NCBI GenBank assembly: GCA_963757155.1
Contig: CAVWQS010000002.1
Coordinates: 1-64,000 of the forward strand
Source: DASXQK01 sp963757155
GTDB lineage: Bacteria; Pseudomonadota; Alphaproteobacteria; Dongiales; Dongiaceae
Direction: 5' to 3'
DNA: 64,000 bases
Positions 51,880 to 59,769 of this stretch are shown piece after piece (position 1 is the first letter of the stretch; each line of letters starts with the position of its first letter). The notes under the pieces were generated by a model. The model was not told where the DNA came from, did no database searches, and saw only the letters and a list, made by a program, of their open reading frames with translations. The translations under genes and the position numbers were made by a program.

Positions 51880-52669
51880 CCGCCTTGCGCTTGCGAACCG
51901 CTGCGGCGGTGGCCGCATCGGCGGGATAGAGCATCTCCAGGGCAATCTCCGACAGGGTCACGTCGATGGGCGTGCCGAAGACGGTGACCGTGCTGAGGAA
52001 GGAAAGCTCGCCGAGGCGGCTCGCAAGGCGCAGCGGAATGGCGACGGCGGGCCGAACGGCCGCCTCGCCTCCCCGTCCTGCGAGCGGCAGGCCATAGCCC
52101 TCGGCTTCCCTTAGCAGGGCTTCCAATATCGGATCGGCCGTCAACTCGATCTCCCGCCGCAGCCGTCCGAGCAGATGCTGCGACCATTCCCGCAGATTGA
52201 GGATGGCCGGCGCCAGCCCCTTGGGGTGCAGGCTGAGACGCAGGACATTGACCGGCCGAGTCAGCAGCTCGGGTGCGACCCCCTCATAGAGCTCGGGCAA
52301 GGCCGCATTGGAGGCCACGATCTCCCAATGGCGATTGATGGCGAAGGCCGGGAAGGGCTTATGCGCCTCCAGGGTCGATGCGATCGCCGATCGCACGGCT
52401 TCGAAGGAGGGATCCTCCAGCGCGCGATCGCCGAAGCTGGGCGCGAAGCCGGCGGCCACGAGCCAGATGTTCCTCTCCCGCAGCGGCAGGTCCAGCTCCT
52501 CCGCCAGGCGCAGGACGAGCCCGCGGCTGGGCGCCGCGCGGCCGAGCTCGACGAATCCGAGATGGCGCGGCGAGACATTGGCGCGGAAGGCGAGCTCCAT
52601 CTGGGGCAGCCGCCGGCGCTTGCGCCAGAGCCGCAGATGATCCCCGAAGCTCTCGCCGTTCAATCGCAT
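51830..52669 (-). CDS. XRE-family regulator with MmyB-like ligand domain
   Basis: The protein has 279 residues. A helix-turn-helix covers about 8-65 (GDHLRLWRKRRRLPQMELAF, VSPRHLGFVELGRAAPSRG). The MmyB-like domain follows at about 105-255 (FAINRHWEIVASNAALPELYEG, LRLSLHPKGLAPAILN, FLSTVTVFGTPIDVTLSEI). The tail is basic (RKRKAVRTARSSRRARGAARG in part). It overlaps the end of the glycosylase gene by 50 bp. It faces the monooxygenase/hydrolase pair across a 224-bp gap containing a dispersed repeat and may control that pair. Confidence 0.88.
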   Translation of the reverse strand: MRLNGESFGDHLRLWRKRRRLPQMELAFRANVSPRHLGFVELGRAAPSRGLVLRLAEELDLPLRERNIWLVAAGFAPSFGDRALEDPSFEAVRSAIASTLEAHKPFPAFAINRHWEIVASNAALPELYEGVAPELLTRPVNVLRLSLHPKGLAPAILNLREWSQHLLGRLRREIELTADPILEALLREAEGYGLPLAGRGGEAAVRPAVAIPLRLASRLGELSFLSTVTVFGTPIDVTLSEIALEMLYPADAATAAAVRKRKAVRTARSSRRARGAARG

Positions 52670-52779
52670 GGGATCGGCATTTCCTCGTTTGTGCCCGCCG
52701 CATTTTACCTCGCGCGATAGATCGAAAAACTACCTTTCAGGTAGTCGATCCGCCCGCGGTGTCTCCCCACACTCACCCC

Positions 52780-52867
52780 GTCATTCCCGCGAAAGCGGGA
52801 ATCCAGGGCCCCATGCACGGGACCTCGCCCCGTTGCCCTGGATCCCCGCTTTCGCGGGGATGACGGA
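52780..52867. repeat. Interspersed palindromic repeat, copy B
   Basis: The 88-bp element shares both ends with the element at 19741-19820: GTCATTCCCGCGAAAGCGGG at the left, CTTTCGCGGGGATGACGGA at the right, with CCAGGG and CCCTGG inside. Only the loop differs. It sits 27 bp before the monooxygenase gene. Confidence 0.85.
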
Positions 52868-52893
52868 AGAAACAGAGAGCCGGAGTCCCAATC

Positions 52894-53217
52894 ATGTCCG
52901 TCACCTATCTCATCAAATTCGACGTCCACCCCGAACAGCGGGAGTTGTTTCTCGGCCTTCTCACCGGCGTGCTCGATGCCATGCGCCGCGAGCCCATGTT
53001 CCACGAAGCGGTCCTGCATCGCGATCCCGAGTCGGAGGATCGCTTCATGCTCTATGAGACCTGGGAGAGCCATGAGGATGTCATGGCCGTCCAGCTCCAG
53101 CGTCCCTACCGCAGGGCCTGGCATGACGCGCTGCCGGCCCTGCTTCGCACACCCCGCGACGTCACGGTCTGGCAACCCCTGCGCGCCGATCGCAATTCCA
53201 CAACCCACAGGAGCTGA
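52894..53217 (+). CDS. Antibiotic biosynthesis monooxygenase (ABM) family protein
   Basis: The 107-residue dimeric alpha-beta barrel protein starts MSVTYLIKFDVHPEQRELF and contains ESEDRFMLYETWESHEDV, the usual ABM core. Such proteins include quinol monooxygenases and cofactor-free oxygenases. It precedes an alpha/beta-hydrolase gene by 3 bp, so they form an operon; together they could modify and cleave an aromatic or quinone substrate. The substrate is unknown. Confidence 0.82.
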   Translation: MSVTYLIKFDVHPEQRELFLGLLTGVLDAMRREPMFHEAVLHRDPESEDRFMLYETWESHEDVMAVQLQRPYRRAWHDALPALLRTPRDVTVWQPLRADRNSTTHRS

Positions 53218-53220
53218 GAC

Positions 53221-54075
53221 ATGCCGGACTTCCAAACCCGCGACGGCACACGCCTTTTCTACAAGGATTGGGGAACCGGGCAGCCGGTCGTCTTCGTGCA
53301 TACCTATGTCCTCAACTCGGACGCCTGGGATTATCAGATGGCGTTTCTCGCCCGCCATGGCTTGCGCTCAGTCGCCTATGACCGGCGGGGACATGGACGG
53401 TCGGATCGGCCCGGTGGCGGCTATGATTTCGATACGCTGGCGGACGATCTGGCCGCTCTTCTCGACCATCTCGATCTCGCCGAGGTCACCCTTGTCGGCC
53501 ATTCCATGGGAGCCGGCGAGGTGGCCCGATATCTCTCCCGCCACGGCAGCGCCCGGGTGGCGCGCGTCCTGCTGGTGGCGCCCATCACCCCCTTCATGTT
53601 GCGCACGGCGGCCAATCCCGATGGCATGGATCCCGCGATCCGCGACCTCTTCGCCGCGGCGATCGAGACCGATTACCCCCGCGCCTTGCGGCAATTCGCG
53701 CCCGGCTTCTGGGGCGACGGCGAGGAGGTGTCGACGGAGATGAAGGATTGGGGTCACGGGCTTGCGCTGCAGACCTCCTTGATCGCTGCGCAGACGCTTC
53801 TCCAGGCGAACTGGACAACCGATTTCCGCCCCGATCTCGCAGCATTCGATCGTCCGGTGCTGGTGATTCAGGGCGAGCACGACCAATCGACGCCCCTCGA
53901 TAAATGCGGGCGGCCGACAGCGGCAGCGATCCCCGGCGCCCGGCTCATCGTCTATGAGGGCGGGGGCCATGCGCTGCCGCTGATCGCCCGCGAGCGGTTC
54001 AATCGCGATCTGCTGGATTTCGCGAGCGGCTCGAACCTCGCTTCGGCAGACAGAGAAAAAGCATCCGCAGCATGA
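53221..54075 (+). CDS. Alpha/beta hydrolase (non-haem chloroperoxidase/esterase-like)
   Basis: The protein has 284 residues. VFVHTYVLNSDAW supplies the oxyanion region, LVGHSMGAGEVARYL the nucleophile Ser95, IQGEHDQSTPLDKCG the acid Asp, and YEGGGHALPLIARERF the histidine. The overall pattern and the LDHLDLAEVTLVGHSMG block resemble non-haem haloperoxidase-type esterases. It shares an operon with the ABM gene. The last 15 residues (ASADREKASAA) are a divergent tail. Confidence 0.88.
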   Translation: MPDFQTRDGTRLFYKDWGTGQPVVFVHTYVLNSDAWDYQMAFLARHGLRSVAYDRRGHGRSDRPGGGYDFDTLADDLAALLDHLDLAEVTLVGHSMGAGEVARYLSRHGSARVARVLLVAPITPFMLRTAANPDGMDPAIRDLFAAAIETDYPRALRQFAPGFWGDGEEVSTEMKDWGHGLALQTSLIAAQTLLQANWTTDFRPDLAAFDRPVLVIQGEHDQSTPLDKCGRPTAAAIPGARLIVYEGGGHALPLIARERFNRDLLDFASGSNLASADREKASAA

Positions 54076-54107
54076 GAGGTCACGCCGCGCGATGCATTCC
54101 GCGCGCG

Positions 54108-54530
54108 CTAAGGCTGCTTGGCAAACTCCGTGCAGGACGCGACCCGCCCCTTGTTGGGCGCATTGAGGTAACAGAGCTCCAGCAGGCTCGGCGCCAGGAG
54201 CGTGGCGATCGTATAGCCGTCATCGTCGGCGATGAGGATCGTGCCGGTGCGCGAGATGACCCCGATGATCGTCTCGGTCGCCCGCGGCGAGGCGAATGTG
54301 CCGGAGAACCGGCGCCCGTCCTGCATATCGATCTTCATCGTGAAGCTGGCGCTATGCAGCTCGGGCTTGCTGTCCGGCGCGCCGGGGTGATGGGAATTCC
54401 CGCCGCTGCCCATGATGATCGACTCGCTGTTGCCCTTCCAGGTGCCGCGCAGATCGGGAAATGCGCTATCGGCAAGAGCCGGCAGGGCGATGAGTCCGGT
54501 GAGAGTGAGGATCAAACCCCATTTACGCAT
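54108..54530 (-). CDS. Secreted hypothetical protein
   Basis: The 140-residue protein has a signal peptide (RKWGLILTLTGLIALPALA, about 2-20). The mature part starts PDLRGTWKGNSESIIMGSGG and contains ASFTMKIDMQDGRRFSGTFA and ELCYLNAPNKGRVASCTE; two cysteines near the end could form a disulfide. The beta-rich pattern (RGTWKGNSE..., RRFSGTF) resembles small lipocalin-like periplasmic proteins that 'describe' an exchange of ligand, but no family is firmly recognised. It is convergent with the hydrolase gene. Confidence 0.7.
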   Translation of the reverse strand: MRKWGLILTLTGLIALPALADSAFPDLRGTWKGNSESIIMGSGGNSHHPGAPDSKPELHSASFTMKIDMQDGRRFSGTFASPRATETIIGVISRTGTILIADDDGYTIATLLAPSLLELCYLNAPNKGRVASCTEFAKQP

Positions 54531-54703
54531 GGCGATCTCCTATGGCTTTGACTGATGATGCCACGCTATTGCGCGACAGCTGGTGAAACCTCCCGGGGGC
54601 CGCAGGCCGCCAGGAGGGATCCTTCTGGCAATCGGACGGAGATGCTACTCTTCCCGCCGCCCCCGATCATCGGGGAATATAGCAAAAGCGAAGGAAGGGG
54701 CCA

Positions 54704-55492
54704 GTGGCCGCACAGGAGATCCGCTTCAACGACGGCGCCGCCTACGAGCAGATGATGGGAGTCTGGAGCCGGCTCGCGGGCGATGTCTTCCTCGATTGGC
54801 TGGCGCCTGCCCCTGGCTTGCGCTGGATCGACGTCGGCTGCGGCAATGGCGCTTTCACCGAGCTGCTGGTCGAGCGCTGCGCCCCCATCGAGGTGCAAGG
54901 GATCGACCCATCGGAGGCGCAGCTGGCCTTCGCACGCAGCCGGCCCGCGGCACGGGTGGCGGAATTCCGCAATGGCAGCGCGATGGAGCTCCCCTTCGCC
55001 GACGGCAGTTTCGATGCCGCCGTCATGGCGCTGGTGATCTTCTTCGTTCCCGATCCGTCCAGAGGTGTCGCCGAGATGGCGCGGGTGGTTCGCCCAGGCG
55101 GCACGATCGCCGCCTATGCCTGGGATGTCCTGGGTGGCGGCTTTCCGCTGGAGCCGATCAGGCTCGAGATGCAGGCCCTGGGAGTCGAGGTCGCGATGCC
55201 GCCAAGCCCGGGCGCCTCGCGGACGGAAGCGTTGCGCGAGCTGTGGCGTACGGCAGGGCTCGAAGGGATCGAGACGCGGGAGATCACGGTGCAACGGAGC
55301 TTCACCGGTTTCGAGGACTTCTGGACGATCAGCCTGTTGTCCGCGAGCGTCGGGGCGGCAATTGCCGCCATGGCCGCGTCCGACGTGGCGCAACTCAAGG
55401 CGCGGGTGCAAGCGCGCCTGCCGGCGGATGCCGCGGGACGCATCACCTGTGGCGGGCGGGCCAATGCGGTCAAGGGACGGATGCCGACGTAG
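54704..55492 (+). CDS. Class I SAM-dependent methyltransferase
   Basis: The protein has 262 residues from a GTG at 54704 (VAAQEIRFNDGAAYEQMMGVWSRL in part). The AdoMet site is LRWIDVGCGNGAFTELLVER (about 42-61), followed by EVQGIDPSEAQLAFARS and MELPFADGSFDAAVMALV, and MARVVRPGGTIAAYAWD. It belongs to the UbiE/Methyltransf_11 type and probably acts on a small molecule. Its C-terminus (about 180-262) matches many uncharacterised methyltransferases. It is convergent with the ABC exporter. The preceding 54531-54703 gap holds nothing recognised. Confidence 0.88.
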   Translation: MAAQEIRFNDGAAYEQMMGVWSRLAGDVFLDWLAPAPGLRWIDVGCGNGAFTELLVERCAPIEVQGIDPSEAQLAFARSRPAARVAEFRNGSAMELPFADGSFDAAVMALVIFFVPDPSRGVAEMARVVRPGGTIAAYAWDVLGGGFPLEPIRLEMQALGVEVAMPPSPGASRTEALRELWRTAGLEGIETREITVQRSFTGFEDFWTISLLSASVGAAIAAMAASDVAQLKARVQARLPADAAGRITCGGRANAVKGRMPT

Positions 55493-55517
55493 CTTCGTTC
55501 GAAGGGCGCGGAGCTTC

Positions 55518-56340
55518 CTATTCCCCCTGCTGCATCAGCAGCCCATGGCGCCGGGCCATGCGGAAGACCCCCAGATAGATCACGATTCCGATGGCGATAT
55601 AGACGAGGTTCAGCCCCGCGGCCTCGAGCATGAGATCGCCGCGGAACTGCTTGTCCACCAGCAGCGAGCGCATGCCTTCGAAGACATAGGTGGAGGGCAG
55701 CGACCAGGAGATCGGCTGCAGCCAGGACGGCAGCACATGGACCGGGTAATAGACGGCGCTCACCGGCGCCAAAAGGAAGATCAGGAACCAGGCGAAATTC
55801 TCCGCCCCCTGGCCGAAGCGCAGGATGAGGGCGGTGATCGGCAGGCCCATGGCCCAGCTCATGACCAGGAGATTGGCGAAGAATCCCAGCAGCGGCAGCC
55901 CGAGGCTGAAGATCGAATAGTGATAGAGCGGGATCGCCAGCAAGGGCGGCAGGAAGCACGCCGATGATGGTGCGGATCAGGCTCATGGTGATCAGCGACA
56001 GCACATGCTCGATGGGCTTCAGGGGGCTGACGAAGAGATTGGCCAGATTGCGCGACCACATCTCCTCCATGAAGGAGAGGGTGAAGCCGAGCTGGCCGCG
56101 GAACAGCACGTCCCAGAGCATGACCGCCGAGAGCAGCACGCCGAAGGCGCGGGCGACCCAGGTGGAGTTCGTATAGAGGAAGACGGTGATGAAGCCCCAG
56201 ATGATCATCTGCATGGTCGGCCAATAAGCGAGCTCCAGCAGACGAGGCCAGGACCCGCGCAGCACATAGAGATGGCGGATGACCATGGCGCCGATGCGCG
56301 CGGGCGAAATGCCCATGGGCGAGCCGCTGTCGGTTCTCAC
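55518..56340 (-). pseudogene. ABC-2 type transporter permease, one frame change
   Basis: The membrane subunit of an exporter starts with GTG at 56340, overlapping the stop of the ATPase gene (GTGA). The N-terminal half (LRGSWPRLLELAYWPTMQMI, LLSAVMLWDVLFRGQLGFTL) reads to about 55955. The remainder (LAIPLYHYSIFSLGLPLLGFF, VSAVYYPVHVLPSWLQPISW) reads in another frame to 55518. Removing one A from AA at 55954-55955 gives GVLLPPLLAIPLYHY and a 273-residue permease with six membrane segments. Both genes of the pair show a one-base excess of the same kind, so error is likely. Confidence 0.8.
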
Positions 56341-57141
56341 GGCTCATGCTCCTCGAGGCCGGCGCTGCGGGATTCGAGCTCCCTTGCCGCCTCACCCTCG
56401 GGTGTGCGCTGCCGGCGTTCGCGGGCGATGTCGAGGAAGACCTCCTCCAGATTGCTGCGGCCGTAGCGCGCGACCAGCTCGGCGGGCGCGCCGCGATCGA
56501 CGATCTGGCCGCGGCGCATCATCAGCACCTCGCTGCAGAGCCGCTCCACCTCGCCCATATTGTGGGAGGCGAGCAGGATCGCCGCGCCCTCGCGGTCGCG
56601 ATAGCGCTCCAGATATGCCCGCACCCAATCGCCGGTATCGGGATCGAGGGAAGCGGTGGGCTCGTCGAGCAGCAGCACCTCCGGGCGGTTCAGCATGGCC
56701 TTGGCCAGGGCGACCCGGGTCTTCTGCCCGGCGGAAAGGGCACCGGCCTTGCGCTTCAGCAAGCGCGGTAATGGCGAGGTCCTCGGCCACTTCCTCGATC
56801 CGCCGGCGCCGGTCGGCGATGCCATAGAGCATGGCATAGACCGTCAGGTTCTCGCGCACCGTCAGCCGGTGCGGCAGATCGACATAGGGCGAGGAGAAGT
56901 TCATGCGGGCCAGCACCCGGTGGCGGTGGCGCAGCATGTCCTCGCCCAGCACCCGGATCTGCCCCGCCGTGGGCAGCAGGAGGCCCAGCAGCATGGAGAG
57001 GGTCGTCGTCTTGCCCGCGCCATTGCCGCCCAGCAGCGCGACCGTCGCCCCCGCCGGCACGCTGAAATCGATGCCGTCGACGGCGACCACCTTGCCGTAG
57101 TGCTTGACGAGGCCGGAGACCTCGATGACGGGCTGAGGCAT
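56337..57141 (-). pseudogene. ABC-2 type transporter ATP-binding protein, one frame change
   Basis: ATG 57141 begins the ABC domain: VIEVSGLVKHYGKVVAVDGI, Walker A LLGGNGAGKTTTLSMLLG and the Q-loop MNFSSPYVDLPHRLTVREN. The frame breaks near 56762 and continues as KRKAGALSAGQKTRVALAKA (signature), EVLLLDEPTASLDPDTG (Walker B) and a C-terminal extension to 56337. Removing one A from AA at 56761-56762 restores ITALLKRKAG and a 267-residue ATPase. The unusual signature SAGQ is typical of the ABC-2 drug/polysaccharide exporter branch. Substrate unknown. Confidence 0.8.
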
Positions 57142-57261
57142 GAGGGGCGTGGTTGTCTGGTGGGTGGGCTCTCGCGGGGGCGGATTATAGCGGCGGTGCA
57201 GCGAAGATCGAGGCACCCTCTTCTACCTCTCCGGCTTTGAAGCGGGAGAGGGAAGCAACGC

Positions 57262-57807
57262 TCACGCCTCCTTCTTCGGTGCCGATCCGCGATAGGCCTC
57301 GGGCAATCCTTCGGGCAGCCATTGCTCGAAGCTCATGGGCGTGAGGCCGTCCTCCTCCAGCATCTGGATACGGTCGCGGTCGAAGATGATGCGCTTGCCC
57401 ACCCGCGGGTAATTGCCGATGTCGAAGCCGCTGTGCTCCCCGCCCATGAGATAGACCAGATCCTCGCCATAGGGATTGGTCAGGTGATGGGCGACCGAGG
57501 GGGTGGCGAAGCCCATGAAATCCCCGGGCCCGACCTCGATCGTCTCGCCGTCGATCTCCGCCCGGCCCCGGCCCGAAAGAATGAAGAGGAATTCCTCGTC
57601 GCGCTCATGGGAGTGGTAGATGAAGGATTCCCGCCCCGGCGGGACCCGCGCCAGGGTCAGCGAGGTCCGCTGCAGCCCGGCGAAGCGGCCCAGCGAGCGG
57701 AGATAGACATCGGATTGCGGGTTGAGTGGATGGCGGATATGGACCTCCGGCGCCGCGGCGATCTCGGCGGCGGAGAGATAGGATTTCGGCCTCGGCTGCT
57801 CCGGCAT
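57262..57807 (-). CDS. Cupin-domain protein
   Basis: The 181-residue protein starts at ATG 57807 after an AAGGAG site. A single cupin barrel (about 55-140) has the metal-type motif FIYHSHERDEEFLFILSGRG and the second motif VAHHLTNPYGEDLVYLMG. Such proteins bind a metal and a small acid or sugar derivative; no reaction can be named. HSGFDIGNYPRVGKRIIFDRD near the end is typical of conserved alphaproteobacterial cupins. It is divergent from regB across 87 bp. Confidence 0.82.
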   Translation of the reverse strand: MPEQPRPKSYLSAAEIAAAPEVHIRHPLNPQSDVYLRSLGRFAGLQRTSLTLARVPPGRESFIYHSHERDEEFLFILSGRGRAEIDGETIEVGPGDFMGFATPSVAHHLTNPYGEDLVYLMGGEHSGFDIGNYPRVGKRIIFDRDRIQMLEEDGLTPMSFEQWLPEGLPEAYRGSAPKKEA

Positions 57808-57894
57808 GACGACATCTCCTTTCAGACTTGTCGCGGTCGCCCTTCCTACCATGGCGGGCTTGCCATCTCACCTGCCCGGCCTTCCTATGGCGCC

Positions 57895-59220
57895 ATGACC
57901 TTCGATTCGCCCCCCGTACCGGCCCTGGCCCGCGGCGGCCGGGTGCGGCTGCGGACCCTCATCACCGTGCGCTGGATCGCCATCGCCGGTCAGGTGGCGG
58001 CGCTCGGCATCGTGCGCTATGGCCTGGGATTTCCGCTGCCCATCGGCCCCGCGGTGGCCGTGGTCGGGGCCTCGGCCGCGCTCAACCTTTGGCTCTCCAG
58101 CCGGCGCCGGGGCTCGGCCTTGCTCAGCGACCGCATGGCGGCGCTCCAGCTCGGCTATGACATGCTGCAGCTGGCCGCCTTGCTCTGCCTGACCGGCGGC
58201 CTCGGCAATCCCTTCGCCGTGCTGATCCTGGCCCCGGTCACCGTCTCGGCGACGGTGCTGTCGCGGCGCAGCACCATCTCCCTTTCCGTCCTGGCGCTGG
58301 CCATCGTCGCTCTGCTGGCGCGATACCATCTGCCGCTGCCCTGGCCCGACGGCGCCTTCCGGCTGGAGCCGATGTTCATCCTCGGTCTCATGCTGGCGCT
58401 CGGCACCGCCGTGGTCTTCATCGCGGCCTATGTCTCCAGCGTGTCGGAGGAGGCGCGCCGGATGTCCGATGCCCTCTCGGCGACCCAGATGGCGCTGGAT
58501 CGCGAGCGGCGCGCCTCGGCCGTGGGGGCGCTGGCCGCCGCCGCGGCCCATGAGCTGGGCACACCGCTCGGCACCATCGCCCTGGTCGCCCATGAGATCG
58601 CCCGGGAGCTGCCGAAGGACAGCCCCATCGCCGGCGATGTCGCCTTGCTGCAAAGCGAGGCCAAGCGCTGCCGCGACATACTGGCCGAGCTTGCCGCCCG
58701 GCCCGGCAGCGACGACCGGCCGGAGGATCCCTCCTTCGGCCCCCTGCCCCTGGCCGCGATCATCGAGACAGCCGCCGCCCCCTACCGGCGCGAGACCGTC
58801 GACTTCCAGATCGAGACGACGGGGGAGATACCGCCCTTGCCGCCCAGCCCGGAGGTCTCCCATGGCCTCGGCACCTTGCTGCAGAACGCCTTCGAATTCG
58901 CCCGCGGCGAGGTCATCGTCCGGCTGGCCGCCACCCCCCAGAAGCTGGAGATCGCCATATTGGACGACGGCCCGGGCTTCGACCCCGCCTTGCTCGACCA
59001 GCTCGGCACGCCCTACATTTCCACCGGCGGCGCCGGCCGGCGCAGCCAGGGGGAGCATATGGGCCTGGGTGTCTTCATTGCCGTGACTTTGCTGGAACGC
59101 ACGGGCGCGCGCCTCAGCTTCCGCAACCGGCCGACCGGCGGCAGCGAAGCCGTGGTAAGGTGGGACCCGGCACGGTTGCGGAACCTGCGCCGGGAGGGGT
59201 TCCGGGAAGAGGTGGAATGA
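57895..59220 (+). CDS. regB: RegB/PrrB-type redox sensor histidine kinase
   Basis: The kinase has 441 residues and senses the redox state through quinones to control energy and carbon genes. Six membrane segments fill about 20-180; the quinone-binding GGLGNPF is at 101-107. The H-box is AAAAAHELGTPLGTI (His219), and Cys259 in KRCRDIL is in the position of the redox cysteine. The ATPase domain has FQNAFEF-like LLQNAFEFARGEV and DDGPGFDPALL, with GEHMGLGVFIA. ATG 57895; its stop overlaps regA. In non-phototrophs the pair commonly controls respiration and nitrogen functions. Confidence 0.95.
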   Translation: MTFDSPPVPALARGGRVRLRTLITVRWIAIAGQVAALGIVRYGLGFPLPIGPAVAVVGASAALNLWLSSRRRGSALLSDRMAALQLGYDMLQLAALLCLTGGLGNPFAVLILAPVTVSATVLSRRSTISLSVLALAIVALLARYHLPLPWPDGAFRLEPMFILGLMLALGTAVVFIAAYVSSVSEEARRMSDALSATQMALDRERRASAVGALAAAAAHELGTPLGTIALVAHEIARELPKDSPIAGDVALLQSEAKRCRDILAELAARPGSDDRPEDPSFGPLPLAAIIETAAAPYRRETVDFQIETTGEIPPLPPSPEVSHGLGTLLQNAFEFARGEVIVRLAATPQKLEIAILDDGPGFDPALLDQLGTPYISTGGAGRRSQGEHMGLGVFIAVTLLERTGARLSFRNRPTGGSEAVVRWDPARLRNLRREGFREEVE

Positions 59221-59750
59221 GCGAGGACAAGAGCCTTCTGATCGTCGACGACGACGCGCCCTTCCGCCAGCGCCTGGCCCAGGCCATGGAGAAGCGCGGC
59301 TTCGTGGTGGTGGCGGCCGAGAGCGTGGTCGCCGGCATCGAGGCCGCCCGCGCCCGCCCGCCGGCCTATGCCGTGGTCGATCTGAAGCTGACCGACGGCA
59401 ATGGGCTGGAGGTGGTGAAGGCGCTGCGCGAGGTGCGGGCCGATACCCGCATCGTGGTCCTGACCGGCTATGCCAATATCGCCACCGCCGTGGCGGCGGT
59501 GAAGACCGGCGCGGTCGATTATCTCGCCAAGCCTGCCGATGCCGATGCGATCCAGGCGGCCCTCCTTGCCATCTGCCGGCCCTTGCCGCCGCCGCCGGAG
59601 CAGCCGATGACCGCCGACCGCGTCCGCTGGGAGCATATCCAGCGCGTCTACGAGCAATGCGACCACAATGTCTCGGAGACCGCGCGGCGGCTGCGCATGC
59701 ATCGCCGCACCCTGCAGCGCATCCTGGCGAAATACGCGCCCAAGGCCTGA
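59217..59750 (+). CDS. regA: RegA/PrrA/ActR-type response regulator
   Basis: The 177-residue regulator is the partner of RegB. The receiver domain has acidic Asp11-13 (IVDDDAPF), the phospho-acceptor Asp55 (AVVDLKLTD) and VLTGYANIATAVAAVKTGA with the conserved Thr and Lys of KPAD. After a proline linker (about 125-131) comes a Fis-type helix-turn-helix, MTADRVRWEHIQRVYEQCDHNV in part and ETARRLRMHRRTLQRIL, almost identical to RegA proteins across the class. ATG 59217 overlaps the regB stop by 4 bp. Confidence 0.97.
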   Translation: MSEDKSLLIVDDDAPFRQRLAQAMEKRGFVVVAAESVVAGIEAARARPPAYAVVDLKLTDGNGLEVVKALREVRADTRIVVLTGYANIATAVAAVKTGAVDYLAKPADADAIQAALLAICRPLPPPPEQPMTADRVRWEHIQRVYEQCDHNVSETARRLRMHRRTLQRILAKYAPKA

Positions 59751-59769
59751 GTCCCGCCGCCGACCCATC

